Below are positions 51,036 to 62,300 of a stretch of 64,000 nucleotides of DNA, in pieces. The stretch is taken from the NCBI RefSeq assembly GCF_002847015.1, contig NZ_CP025085.1, positions 1,860,001 through 1,924,000 of the forward strand. Direction: 5' to 3'. A model generated the notes under the pieces. That model ran no database searches and was not told where the DNA came from. It was given only the letters and a program-made list of their open reading frames with translations. Position 1 is the stretch's first letter. Every line of letters starts with the position of its first letter. Source of the DNA: Prodigiosinella confusarubida (GTDB lineage Bacteria > Pseudomonadota > Gammaproteobacteria > Enterobacterales > Enterobacteriaceae). The position numbers were made by a program, and so were the translations under genes.

Positions 51036-52397
51036 TTATCTTTCTCGTAATGCCTCTGCTCTGGCTCGCAAAATAGGTTTTAAAAGGTAGCTGAGTATTG
51101 TTTTCTTCCCTGTCATTATATCTACTGTAGCAACCATGCCTGGAATAATTAACAAGGGTTTTTTTGCTGTGCCCAGATAATTTTTATCAGTTCGCAACCG
51201 AATGATATAAAAGCTGTTTCCATCTTTATCCGTCACGGTGTCCGGGCTTATCTGCTCCAGATGTCCTTTGAGTCCGCCGTAAATCGTATAGTCATAAGCC
51301 GTAAATTTAATGACTGCATTCTGGCCCGGGTGCAAAAAAGCGATATCCCGAGGACGGATTCGAGCTTCAATCAGCAGCTTGTCATCCAAAGGAACAATTT
51401 CGACCAGATCGCTGCCTGGTTGAATAACACCACCAATCGTATTAACTAATATCTGCTGCACAATACCTTTCACTGGTGAAACCACCAGTGTGCGATTAAC
51501 CCGATCTTCAAGTGCCTTACCGGTAGCTGTAATCTTGTTGAGATTAGTCTGCGCTTCATTTAGTTGTGATAACGCATCACTTATATAGCGACCTTGAGCT
51601 TCCTCGATTTTATTGTTCACTTCTTTGAATGCGGCTTCTGCCCGCGGAATGGAAAGCGTTACAGAGTTAAGTTGACCGAGGGTTTCTACTTCTGAACGGC
51701 GCAAGCGTAACACTTCTACTTTTGAAATCGCGCCTTCGGCAATCAGGGGTTCCGACATCTTGATTTCCTGTTGCAGTAGCTTGAGGCTGTTGCGGAACTG
51801 TTCCTGCTTGGCGATAAAATCGCGCAGTTCTTGCTGGCGTTGAATCTGTTGCTCTTTCAGTCCGGATATCTCATTGTGGAACTGTTTACGTCGGCTGTTA
51901 TAGAGATTTTGTTCACCTCTGGCAACTTCAGGAGCATCTTGGATAACATCCTTTGGCAGGTTAAGCTCTTTATTATTAATTTCCGCATTTAAACGTGCAA
52001 TTCGGGCCACAAGAGTCAGTCTGTCGGCTTCGGTTTCACCTACGTTGGAAGCAAAACGGGTCGCGTCAAGTTGTAACAGCGGTTCTCCCTTGCTGACGAT
52101 TTGCCCCTCATGAATAAACATCTTGCTAACAATACCACCTTCCAGGTTCTGTATTTTCTGCAATCGGGAAGAAGGGACCGCTTTACCTTCTCCTCGAGTG
52201 ACTTCATCAATATTGGCCAACGCTGCCCAAAGAAAGAAAAAGATAAAGAAGGCCAGAATAGCCCATAGTGATAAGCGGATAATCCGAGGTGCGTCTTCTA
52301 TCATGGCCCGACTAACTTCCGGCATGATTTGCTCTTCTTCTTCATTATGCGCAAAAAAATAGGCTAAAAGGCGTTTGGCGTTTTTAACGAGGTGCAT
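51036..52397 (-). CDS. Type I secretion membrane fusion protein (HlyD/LapC-like)
   Basis: Periplasmic adaptor linking the ABC transporter to the outer-membrane channel. The 453 residues have one membrane segment (about 40-62), a biotinyl-lipoyl half (F-I-H-E-G-Q-I-V-S-K-G-E-P-L-L-Q-L-D), a long alpha-helical hairpin (about 110-300, rich in Gln/Glu), the second lipoyl half (P-V-K-G-I-V-Q-Q-I-L-V-N-T-I-G-G) and the C-terminal HlyD motif G-M-V-A-T-V-D-I-M-T-G-K-K-T-I. Its start overlaps the ABC gene by 14 bases. It is the last gene of the secretion operon. Confidence 0.92.
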   Translation of the reverse strand: MHLVKNAKRLLAYFFAHNEEEEQIMPEVSRAMIEDAPRIIRLSLWAILAFFIFFFLWAALANIDEVTRGEGKAVPSSRLQKIQNLEGGIVSKMFIHEGQIVSKGEPLLQLDATRFASNVGETEADRLTLVARIARLNAEINNKELNLPKDVIQDAPEVARGEQNLYNSRRKQFHNEISGLKEQQIQRQQELRDFIAKQEQFRNSLKLLQQEIKMSEPLIAEGAISKVEVLRLRRSEVETLGQLNSVTLSIPRAEAAFKEVNNKIEEAQGRYISDALSQLNEAQTNLNKITATGKALEDRVNRTLVVSPVKGIVQQILVNTIGGVIQPGSDLVEIVPLDDKLLIEARIRPRDIAFLHPGQNAVIKFTAYDYTIYGGLKGHLEQISPDTVTDKDGNSFYIIRLRTDKNYLGTAKKPLLIIPGMVATVDIMTGKKTILSYLLKPILRARAEALRER

Positions 52398-54570
52398 TGA
52401 TTTGCCCTTTTTTTAGTGCATCCATCACAATAGCCTTTGGACCGTCGGCAATGATGCGTCCTTTGTCGATGATCACCAGTCGATCAACCAAACCCAGCAT
52501 TGATACGCGGTGAGTGACCAGTAACAACGTTTTATTCGATAGTACGGGGATTAATGCATGTTTGAGCCGATCTTCACTGCTGTTATCCATTGAGCTGGTG
52601 GGTTCATCCAGAACCAGGATAGGTGGATCCAACAATAGGGATCGGGCGATGGCTACGGCTTGACGTTGACCACCAGATAACTGCAGCCCTCTTTCACCCA
52701 CTTGCAGGTTGTAACCGTCGGGATGAAGGCGGGCAAATTCATTTACGCCAGCAATTTCGGCGGCGCGCAGCATTGCTTCATCCTCAACATATCGGGCACC
52801 GGAGAGTAGATTATCACGCAGAGAACCGCTGAGCAGTTGGACATCCTGCGGAACATAGCCAATGTTGTGACGCAAATCGCTTACGTCGAGCTGGCGGATA
52901 TCAACACCATCAATTAGTAAATTGCCGGATGTGGGCTGGTAAAGATTGACGATCAGCTTTTCCAGGGAGCTTTTACCAGAACCGCTGCGCCCGATAATAC
53001 CGACCTTTTCACCCGGCGTGATGGAGAGATTAATCTCCTGAAGGGAATGGTTTTTTTGCTCAGGATAATGGAACGTTACATTGCGAAATTCAATGCCGCC
53101 AGAAATGCTTTCACGCTTGAGTGGGCGCTCTTTATCGCTGCGCTCCTGCGGTAATTGCATCATCTGTTCGGTCGTCGCCATGGTGAGTTTGGCTTGCTGA
53201 TAACGGGTTACCAGCCCGGATAATTGTCCCAACGGCATGAGAGCCCGACTATTCAGCATATAGCTGGCAATCAGCGCCCCCATGCTGAGTTTTCCATTAA
53301 TCAGGAGATAAACACCAAAAACGATCAGCACCACGCCGGAAAATTGCTGGAACCATTGTGTCAGGTTTACGGCCAATGAAGAGAGCGCTTTGGCCCGCAT
53401 TTCCAGCCGGGTAAGGGTACCAATGGTTTGTTCCCAGTGGTATTGCTGTTCACTCTCTGCATTATTGACTTTAATGGCATCCAGTCCCCCCAGTGTTTCT
53501 ATTAAGGTCGCTTGACGTTCGCTGGCGAGCTGCATTGTTTTTTCAATCGTTTCCGATAACGGTTTTTGTAGCGCCCAACTGAACAACAGTGCAACAGGGA
53601 AAGCCAGTAAAGGTACCCAGACCAGTGGGCCACCGATGATGCCAATCACGAGCAGCAATAATAAAGTGAACGGAAAATCAATCAGGGTGGTTAAGGTGAG
53701 AGAAGAAAGAAAGTCCCGCAGAAACTGAAATTCATGAATATTCTGCGCGAAATTTCCCACTCTGGCTGGCCGGGCTTTCATGGCCATGCCGGTAATACGC
53801 TCAAACAAGGTGGCTGAAATAATCAGATCGGTTTTTTTACCCGCCATGTCTAAACATAAGCCGCGCAGGGTACGTAAAATCAAATCAAATATGAAAGCAC
53901 CCGTCACTCCTATCGCCAGCACCCATAAAGTTGATGTTGCCTGATTAGGCACCACCCGATCATAGACGTTCATGACAAACAGCGGGGTGGCTAGTGCAAT
54001 AATATTGATTAAGAAACTGGCGATAACGGCATCCAGATACAGGAATCTGGAAAGCTTCAGGGTATCTTTAAACCAGGCATTGGTGCGTGGAATTAGCGAG
54101 TGTTGTTGTAATTCAAATCGATGACGCGGATGGGCAAACATCACCAGTCCCAGGTAATTCTGCTGTAATGTGTTGTGATCGATAGAAATCTCACCACCTT
54201 CTGTTTCACTGGGCATGATTTGTGCGCTGCCATCCTCGTTCCAACTGAGCAGTATTGCCGCTCTTCCTTCCCGCAGTAGCAGCATTGCGGGGAGCGACAT
54301 CGCTGGAATACTGGACAGCGAACGTTTGAGTATTCGCGCCTGTAACCCTGCACGGGCCGCCGCTCTGGGGAGTAGCTTGATGGACATACGTTGTTCAACA
54401 AGAGGGAGGCCTGCCGTCAGGGTAGAACGACTGGCTGATTTGCCCTGTAATGAACACAATATTAATAGACTATCCAGCAGCGGATCATCATGACGGCTGC
54501 GTGGATCGTTGTGCAATGGTACAGTGGTGCTTTCCTCGTTACTGGTTGGTTGTTCGCTATGTGAATTCAT
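52384..54570 (-). CDS. Type I secretion ABC transporter (LapB-like, C39-like domain)
   Basis: Exporter of the adhesin. The 728 residues begin with a C39-like domain (about 20-150) lacking the catalytic Cys-Gly motif, as in RTX exporters where it binds rather than cuts the substrate. A six-helix membrane domain follows (about 170-460), then an ATPase with G-R-S-G-S-G-K-S-S, L-S-G-G-Q-R-Q-A-V-A-I-A-R, I-L-V-L-D-E-P-T-S-S-M-D and V-T-H-R. Start ATG 54570 (M-N-S-H-S-E-Q) has AAGGAAAAG upstream; 18 further codons are open but lack a site. Confidence 0.92.
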   Translation of the reverse strand: MNSHSEQPTSNEESTTVPLHNDPRSRHDDPLLDSLLILCSLQGKSASRSTLTAGLPLVEQRMSIKLLPRAAARAGLQARILKRSLSSIPAMSLPAMLLLREGRAAILLSWNEDGSAQIMPSETEGGEISIDHNTLQQNYLGLVMFAHPRHRFELQQHSLIPRTNAWFKDTLKLSRFLYLDAVIASFLINIIALATPLFVMNVYDRVVPNQATSTLWVLAIGVTGAFIFDLILRTLRGLCLDMAGKKTDLIISATLFERITGMAMKARPARVGNFAQNIHEFQFLRDFLSSLTLTTLIDFPFTLLLLLVIGIIGGPLVWVPLLAFPVALLFSWALQKPLSETIEKTMQLASERQATLIETLGGLDAIKVNNAESEQQYHWEQTIGTLTRLEMRAKALSSLAVNLTQWFQQFSGVVLIVFGVYLLINGKLSMGALIASYMLNSRALMPLGQLSGLVTRYQQAKLTMATTEQMMQLPQERSDKERPLKRESISGGIEFRNVTFHYPEQKNHSLQEINLSITPGEKVGIIGRSGSGKSSLEKLIVNLYQPTSGNLLIDGVDIRQLDVSDLRHNIGYVPQDVQLLSGSLRDNLLSGARYVEDEAMLRAAEIAGVNEFARLHPDGYNLQVGERGLQLSGGQRQAVAIARSLLLDPPILVLDEPTSSMDNSSEDRLKHALIPVLSNKTLLLVTHRVSMLGLVDRLVIIDKGRIIADGPKAIVMDALKKGQINAPR

Positions 54571-54632
54571 ATAACCGAACTTTTCCTTACTTAAGATGGT
54601 TTCCGGCCTGCATACGACAAGCAATTAACCGG

Positions 54633-55982
54633 TTAGTTTAAACTAGGCAGTTCGACTTGGGTTTTAACCTCACTCAGGCTTTGGCTGGCTGCAGGTGCAG
54701 GAATGGACAGGCTTGCTAATAAATTTCCCATACGGGCTTTTAAACGGTATTCGCTGAACATTTCAGTAAACCGAATTTCAACCATGCGCCGTTGTGCGGT
54801 AAAAAGCTCATTTTCACTGTCCAGTACGTCCAGCAGAGTGCGTTCCCCCAGACTGAACTGCTTTTGATAGGCATTACGTACCTGTTGACTACGTTCGGCG
54901 TATTCTTCCGCTATGGGCAACTGTTGTCGTGCGTTATTTACTGCGGACCAAGCCAGTCTAAGCTCTTCATTCAGTAAACGAAGGGTATTATTACGCACAT
55001 CCTGAGCTTCTTTTACCTGATAAGCTTTTGATTCCATAGTGGCTTTAGTGCTTCCGCCTTCATACAGGTTGTATCGCATTCTCAGCATAGCCTGCCATTC
55101 GTTATCTGTCCCACGAGCACCATCAATGTTGTCACCCATCGAGCGAGATAATTCAACGTTAACTCGGGGGTAAAACCCGGCTTTGGACGCCTGATACTGT
55201 TTTTCTGTGGCAATAATATCTGCTTCTGCTGATTTCAGAATTGGACTATTAGTCAGCATGATTTTACGTGCTTTATCCAAAGAGTCAGGTAGTTGCGACG
55301 CACTCTGGGTTGGTATCTGTAGATTTTCCGGCTCTTTACCAATGGTACTGTAATAGGTTGTCTGGGAATCGGTCAGGTTGGTCTTTTCTGTCAAAGCATT
55401 ATTACGTGCCTGTGCCAACCTGGCTTGAGCCTGTTCCAAATCCGCCAGCCTTCCAACACCTTGCTCTGTCCGCAACTTGATTTGATCGTAGATACGTTCA
55501 TGGCTGAGCAGATTTGCCTCCGCCAGGCGGACATACTCCTGACGTTGCAAGACATCCAGATATGCCTGGATAGCGTCCAACGCCCGGTTTTCACTGGTAT
55601 TCAATACTTTATAAGCTCGGGAATTGACGGTGGCCTTTTGCCGACCTACTTCACTGGACGTTGCAAAACCATCAAAAACCATCTGGCTTAGACTAATACT
55701 GGATTCACGTCGGTTGAGTTTATCTGAGTCAGTCCCTAGCGCCCGGGTAGAAGCACTGTCTGTATTCTCTTTACCTATCCCAGCGTTGGCAGAAATGTTG
55801 GGTAGATAACCACCTTCGGCTGAACGCATATCCTGCTCAGCAGATAGCCGACTATTAATGGCAGCACTGACTTCAGGATGTGTATGAAGTGTATCCTCAA
55901 TGGCTTCTCGCAGCGTGTCGGCGAAAGACATGGATGAGGCCATTAGTAACGGTAGCAGAACAAACGAGTATTTATGTGGCAT
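54633..55982 (-). CDS. TolC-like outer-membrane channel of the type I secretion system (LapE/AggA-like)
   Basis: Outer-membrane efflux protein. The 449 residues have a signal peptide (about 1-21, ending S-F-A-D) and the two tandem OEP repeats of TolC relatives (T-L-R-E-A-I-E-D-T-L-H-T-H-P-E-V; D-A-I-Q-A-Y-L-D-V-L; L-N-E-E-L-R-L-A-W-S-A-V). The short C-terminal tail is Pro/Ala/Ser-rich. It is the first gene of the operon, 62 bases before the ABC gene, and is divergent from the adhesin gene. Confidence 0.92.
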   Translation of the reverse strand: MPHKYSFVLLPLLMASSMSFADTLREAIEDTLHTHPEVSAAINSRLSAEQDMRSAEGGYLPNISANAGIGKENTDSASTRALGTDSDKLNRRESSISLSQMVFDGFATSSEVGRQKATVNSRAYKVLNTSENRALDAIQAYLDVLQRQEYVRLAEANLLSHERIYDQIKLRTEQGVGRLADLEQAQARLAQARNNALTEKTNLTDSQTTYYSTIGKEPENLQIPTQSASQLPDSLDKARKIMLTNSPILKSAEADIIATEKQYQASKAGFYPRVNVELSRSMGDNIDGARGTDNEWQAMLRMRYNLYEGGSTKATMESKAYQVKEAQDVRNNTLRLLNEELRLAWSAVNNARQQLPIAEEYAERSQQVRNAYQKQFSLGERTLLDVLDSENELFTAQRRMVEIRFTEMFSEYRLKARMGNLLASLSIPAPAASQSLSEVKTQVELPSLN

Positions 55983-56334
55983 TAAAACTTTTTCCTCTAC
56001 GTATACTTAGGTTAAAAATATCCTTACACTTTCAATGAATAGTTACAGAAAGTTATTCCTTAATTAAAAAATAAAACATATTAATATCAATGTGTTGAGA
56101 ATTTATTGGAAATAATCGTTGCGAATATCGCGCGTTGGTTGTTTTAAAAAAGTAAATTTTAGTAAGAATGTTCCGAATTTTTTATTATATTAGGCAGAGA
56201 GTCAAGAGGTTGACGTTGAGAGAATAGCATTACACATATTGAATTAATTAGTTTTTCTTATCAATGTGATAATGTGACTTCTTGGTCAAATCGAATTGTT
56301 CAAAAAAAATAATTGGATATATCAAGGGGGTACT
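55983..56334. other. Divergent promoter region of the secretion operon and adhesin gene
   Basis: This 352-base AT-rich gap has no gene that I can support. AAGGGGG (about 56324-56330) is the adhesin ribosome binding site. TTGAAT/TATCAAT-type sequences around 56240-56275 could be promoter parts, but no defined operator stands out. Confidence 0.45.
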
Positions 56335-59300
56335 ATGGCTAGTAGCGTTATCGGCACCATTAGATTTGTTATTGGCCAGGTATTCGTTGTCGCTTCAGAT
56401 GGTACACAGCGCCAGCTAGTCGCAGGCGATCGTATTTACAATGGAGAAGAAGTCGTTACCGGAAATGCCGGTGCTGTTTCCATTTTGTTACCTGATGGCC
56501 ATACGCTTGATTTGGGACGTGACAGCCGATGGGGAGATGGAACCGATATTACGTCACAACAGCCAGATCCCACTGCGGACGTCGCGGCGTTACAGGAAGC
56601 TATTGCTCAGGGCGCGGACCCTACACAGGTGTTGGAAGCCACAGCTGCTGGTGCCGGTAATGGGGATATCGGCGAGGCTGGTGATGGTGGCGGTGGACAT
56701 TCAACAACTGACATCATGCTGAACCTGACAGGTAAAATTGTCGATCCTACGGCTGGTTTTGATACGACAGGTATTACTAATTCTGTAACGGATATTCCCA
56801 GTCTGACTGATCCTAATTTGCTGGCTGCACAAATTCAGGAAACATCAATTCCCAGTGATACAACATCTCCTTCTATTGTCATTACGTTTAATCGCGATGG
56901 TTCCCTCAATTTTCAATTTACTGAAGCACCGGTCGGTTTTGACCTGAGTGATATTACCGTTAATAACGGTATTGTCTCTGATTTATTGCAGGATCCCAAT
57001 GACCCAACGCACTGGACGGCAGTATTGACGCCGAGTTCCAATTTTGAAGGGTTGGTGACGGTAAGCGTTGCAGATGGTAGTTATACCGACCAAGCGGGAA
57101 ATGTGGGAAGTGGCGGACAGGTAACCACTCAGGTAGATACATTACCGCCGGAGGCCAGCATCAGTATTGATGCGGTGACGGCCGACAACACGATTAATGC
57201 CGCCGAAGCCGGACAGAACCAGACGGTGAGCGGCACGGTGGGTAACGATGTGCAGGTCGGCGACACCGTCACGGTGACCATCGGCTCGGCGACCTACCAG
57301 ACCCAGGTCACTACCGCCGGCGACGGCAGCCGGGTATGGAGCGTCAGCGTGCCCGGTAGCGTACTGGCAACGAACGCCGCTATTCAGGCCACCGTCACGA
57401 CGACCGATGCGGCCGGTAACCCGGCCAGCGCCACGGCCGATCACGCCTATCAGGTGGATACCACGGCGCCGGAGGCCAGCATCAGTATTGATGCGGTGAC
57501 CGCCGACAACACGATTAATGCCGCCGAAGCCGGACAGAACCAGACCGTCAGCGGCACCGTCGGTAACGATGTGCAGGTGGGCGACACCGTCACGGTGACC
57601 ATCGGCTCGGCGACCTACCAGACCCAGGTCACCAGTGCCGGTGACGGCAGCCGGGTATGGAGCGTCAGCGTGCCCGGCAGTGTGCTGGCAACGAACGCCG
57701 CCATTCAGGCCACGGTCACGACGACCGATGCCGCCGGTAACCCGGCCACTGCCACCGCCGATCACGCCTATCAGGTGGATACCACGGCACCGGACGCCAG
57801 CATTACCATCGATCCAGTGACGGCGGATAATGTTCTGAATCAGGCGGAAGCCGGACAGAACCAGACCGTCAGCGGCACGGTGGGTAACGATGTGCAGGTC
57901 GGCGACACCGTCACGGTGACCATCGGCTCGGCGACCTACCAGACCCAGGTCACTACCGCCGGCGACGGCAGCCGGGTATGGAGCGTCAGCGTGCCCGGTA
58001 GCGTACTGGCAACGAACGCCGCTGTTCAGGCCACCGTCACGACGACCGATGCGGCCGGTAACCCGGCCAGCGCCACGGCCGATCACGCCTATCAGGTGGA
58101 TACCACGGCGCCGGAGGCCAGCATCAGTATTGATGCGGTGACCGCCGACAACACGATTAATGCCGCCGAAGCCGGACAGAACCAGACCGTCAGCGGCACC
58201 GTCGGTAACGATGTGCAGGTGGGCGACACCGTCACGGTGACCATCGGCTCGGCGACCTACCAGACCCAGGTGACCAGTGCCGGTGACGGCAGCCGGGTAT
58301 GGAGCGTCAGCGTGCCGGGCAGTGTGCTGGCAACGAACGCCGCCATTCAGGCCACGGTCACCACCAGCGACGCGGCCGGTAACCCGGCCACTGCCACCGC
58401 CGATCACGCCTATCAGGTGGATACCACGGCACCGGACGCCAGCATTACCATCGATCCAGTGACGGCGGATAATGTTCTGAATCAGGCGGAAGCCGGACAG
58501 AACCAGACCGTCAGCGGCACCGTCGGTAACGATGTGCAGGTCGGCGACACCGTCACGGTGACCATTGGCTCGGCGACCTACCAGACCCAGGTCACTACCG
58601 CCGGCGATGGCAGCCGGGTGTGGAGTGTCAGCGTGCCCGGTAGCGTACTGGCGACGAACGCCACTGTTCAGGCCACTGTCACGACGACCGATGCCGCCGG
58701 TAACCCGGCCAGCGCCACGGCCGATCACGCCTATCAGGTGGATACCACGGCACCGGACGCCAGCATTACCATCGATCCAGTGACGGCGGATAATGTTCTG
58801 AATCAGGCGGAAGCCGGACAGAACCAGACCGTCAGCGGCACGGTGGGCAACGATGTGCAGGTGGGCGACACGGTCACGGTGACCATCGGCTCGGCGACCT
58901 ACCAGACCCAGGTCACTACCGCCAGCGACGGCAGCCGGGTGTGGAGCGTCAGCGTACCCGGCAGTGTGCTGGCAACGAACGCCGCGATTCAGGCCACCGT
59001 CACGACTGCCGACGCGGCCGGTAATCCCGCCAGCGCGAGCGCCGATCACGCCTATCAGGTGGATACCACGGCGCCGGAGGCCAGCATCAGTATTGATGCG
59101 CTGACCACCGACAACACGATTAATGCCGCCGAAGCCGGACAGAACCAGACGGTGAGCGGCACGGTGGGTAACGATGTGCAGGTCGGCGACACCGTCACCA
59201 TCACCATCGGCAGCCAGAGCTACCAGACCCAGGTGACCAGCGCCGGTGACGGCAGCCGGGTGTGGAGCGTCAGCGTGCCGGGCAGCGTGCTGGCCGGGCA

Positions 59301-62300
59301 GAGTGCCATTCAGGCCACCGTCACCACCAGCGATGCGGCCGGTAACCCGGCCACCGCCACCGCCGACCACAGTTATCAGGTCGATACCACGGCGCCGGAG
59401 GCCAGCATCAGTATTGATGCGGTGACGGCCGACAACACGATTAATGCCGCGGAAGCCGGACAGAACCAGACCGTCAGCGGCACCGTCGGTAACGATGTGC
59501 AGGTGGGCGACACCGTCACGGTGACCATCGGTAGCCAGACTTATCAGACCCAGGTGACCAGCGCCGGTGACGGCAGCCGGGTGTGGAGCGTCAGCGTGCC
59601 CGGTAGCGTACTGGCCGGGCAGAGTGCCATTCAGGCCACCGTCACCACCAGTGATGCGGCCGGTAACCCGGCCACCGCCACCGCCGACCACAGTTATCAG
59701 GTCGATACCACGGCGCCGGAGGCCAGCATCAGTATTGATGCGGTGACGGCCGACAACACGATTAATGCCACGGAAGCCGGGCAGGATCAGACCGTCAGCG
59801 GCACGGTGGGCAATGATGTGCAGGTCGGCGACACGGTTACAGTGACCATCGGTTCGGCGACCTACCAGACGCAGGTCACTACCGCCGGTGACGGCAGCCG
59901 GGTATGGAGCGTCAGTGTGCCGGGCAGTATCCTGGCGACGAACGCCGCCATTCAGGCCACGGTCACCACCAGCGACGCCGCCGGTAACCCCGCCAGCGCG
60001 AGCGCCGATCACGCCTATCAGGTGGATACCACGGCGCCGGAGGCCAGCATCAGTATTGATGCGGTGACGGCGGATAACACGATTAATGCCGCCGAAGCCG
60101 GACAGAACCAGACGGTGAGCGGCACGGTGGGTAACGATGTGCAGGTCGGCGACACCGTCACGGTGACCATTGGTTCGGCGACCTACCAGACCCAGGTGAC
60201 CAGTGCCGGTGACGGCAGCCGGGTATGGAGCGTCAGCGTGCCGGGCAGCGTACTGGCAACGAACGCCGCTATTCAGGCCACCGTCACGACTGCCGACGCG
60301 GCCGGTAATCCCGCCACGGCGAGCGCCGATCATGCCTATCAGGTCGATACCACGGCGCCGGAGGCCAGCATCAGTATTGATGCGGTGACCGCGGATAACA
60401 CGATTAATGCCGCGGAAGCCGGGCAGAACCAGACCGTGAGCGGCACGGTGGGCAATGATGTGCAGGTGGGCGACACCGTCACGGTGACCATTGGCAGCCA
60501 GAGTTACCAGACTCAGGTGATCAGTGCCGGTGACGGCGGCCGGGTATGGAGCGTCAGTGTGCCGGGCAGCGTACTGGCAACGAACGCCGCGATTCAGGCC
60601 ACCGTCACCACCAGCGACGCCGCCGGTAACCCCGCCAGCGCGAGCGCCGATCATGCCTATCAGGTCGATACCACGGCGCCGGAGGCCAGCATCAGTATTG
60701 ATGCGCTGACGGCGGATAACACGATTAATGCCGCGGAAGCCGGACAGAACCAGACCGTCAGCGGCACCGTCGGCAACGATGTGCAGGTGGGCGACACCGT
60801 CACGGTGACCATCGGCTCGGCGACCTACCAGACCCAGGTCACTACAGCCGGTGACGGCAGCCGGGTATGGAGTGTCAGCGTGCCGGGCAGTGTACTGGCG
60901 ACGAACGCCGCCATTCAGGCCACGGTGACCACCAGCGATGCGGCGGGCAATCCCGCCACCGCCACGGCTGATCATGCCTATCAGGTAGATACCAGCGCAC
61001 CGGAGGCCAGCATTACCATCGATACGCTGACGGCGGATAATGTTCTGAATCAGGCGGAAGCCGGACAGAACCAGACCGTCAGCGGCACGGTGGGTAACGA
61101 TGTGCAGGTCGGCGACACCGTCACGGTGACCATCGGCTCGGCGACCTACCAGACCCAGGTCACTACCGCCGGCGACGGCAGCCGGGTATGGAGCGTCAGC
61201 GTGCCCGGTAGCGTACTGGCAACGAACGCCGCTGTTCAGGCCACGGTCACCACCAGCGACGCCGCCGGTAATCCCGCCACTGCCACGGCCGATCACGCCT
61301 ATCAGGTCGATACCACGGCGCCGGAGGCCAGCATCAGTATTGATGCGGTGACCGCCGACAACACGATTAATGCCGCCGAAGCCGGACAGAACCAGACCGT
61401 CAGCGGCACCGTCGGTAACGATGTGCAGGTGGGCGACACCGTCACGGTGACCATCGGCTCGGCGACCTACCAGACCCAGGTGACCAGTGCCGGTGACGGC
61501 AGCCGGGTATGGAGCGTCAGCGTGCCGGGCAGTGTGCTGGCAACGAACGCCGCCATTCAGGCCACGGTCACCACCAGCGACGCGGCCGGTAACCCGGCCA
61601 CTGCCACCGCCGATCACGCCTATCAGGTGGATACCACGGCACCGGACGCCAGCATTACCATCGATCCAGTGACGGCGGATAATGTTCTGAATCAGGCGGA
61701 AGCCGGACAGAACCAGACCGTCAGCGGCACCGTCGGTAACGATGTGCAGGTCGGCGACACCGTCACGGTGACCATTGGCTCGGCGACCTACCAGACCCAG
61801 GTCACTACCGCCGGCGATGGCAGCCGGGTGTGGAGTGTCAGCGTGCCCGGTAGCGTACTGGCGACGAACGCCACTGTTCAGGCCACTGTCACGACGACCG
61901 ATGCCGCCGGTAACCCGGCCAGCGCCACGGCCGATCACGCCTATCAGGTGGATACCACGGCACCGGACGCCAGCATTACCATCGATCCAGTGACGGCGGA
62001 TAATGTTCTGAATCAGGCGGAAGCCGGACAGAACCAGACCGTCAGCGGCACCGTCGGTAACGATGTGCAGGTGGGCGACACCGTCACGGTGACCATCGGC
62101 AGCCAGAGCTACCAGACCCAGGTCACTACCGCCGGCGACGGCAGCCGGGTATGGAGTGTCAGCGTGCCGGGTAGCGTACTGGCGACGAATGCGACCATTC
62201 AGGCCACCGTCACGACTGCCGACGCGGCCGGTAACAGTGTTACCGCGAGTGCCGATCACGCCTATCAGGTGGATACCACGGCGCCGGAGGCCAGCATCAG

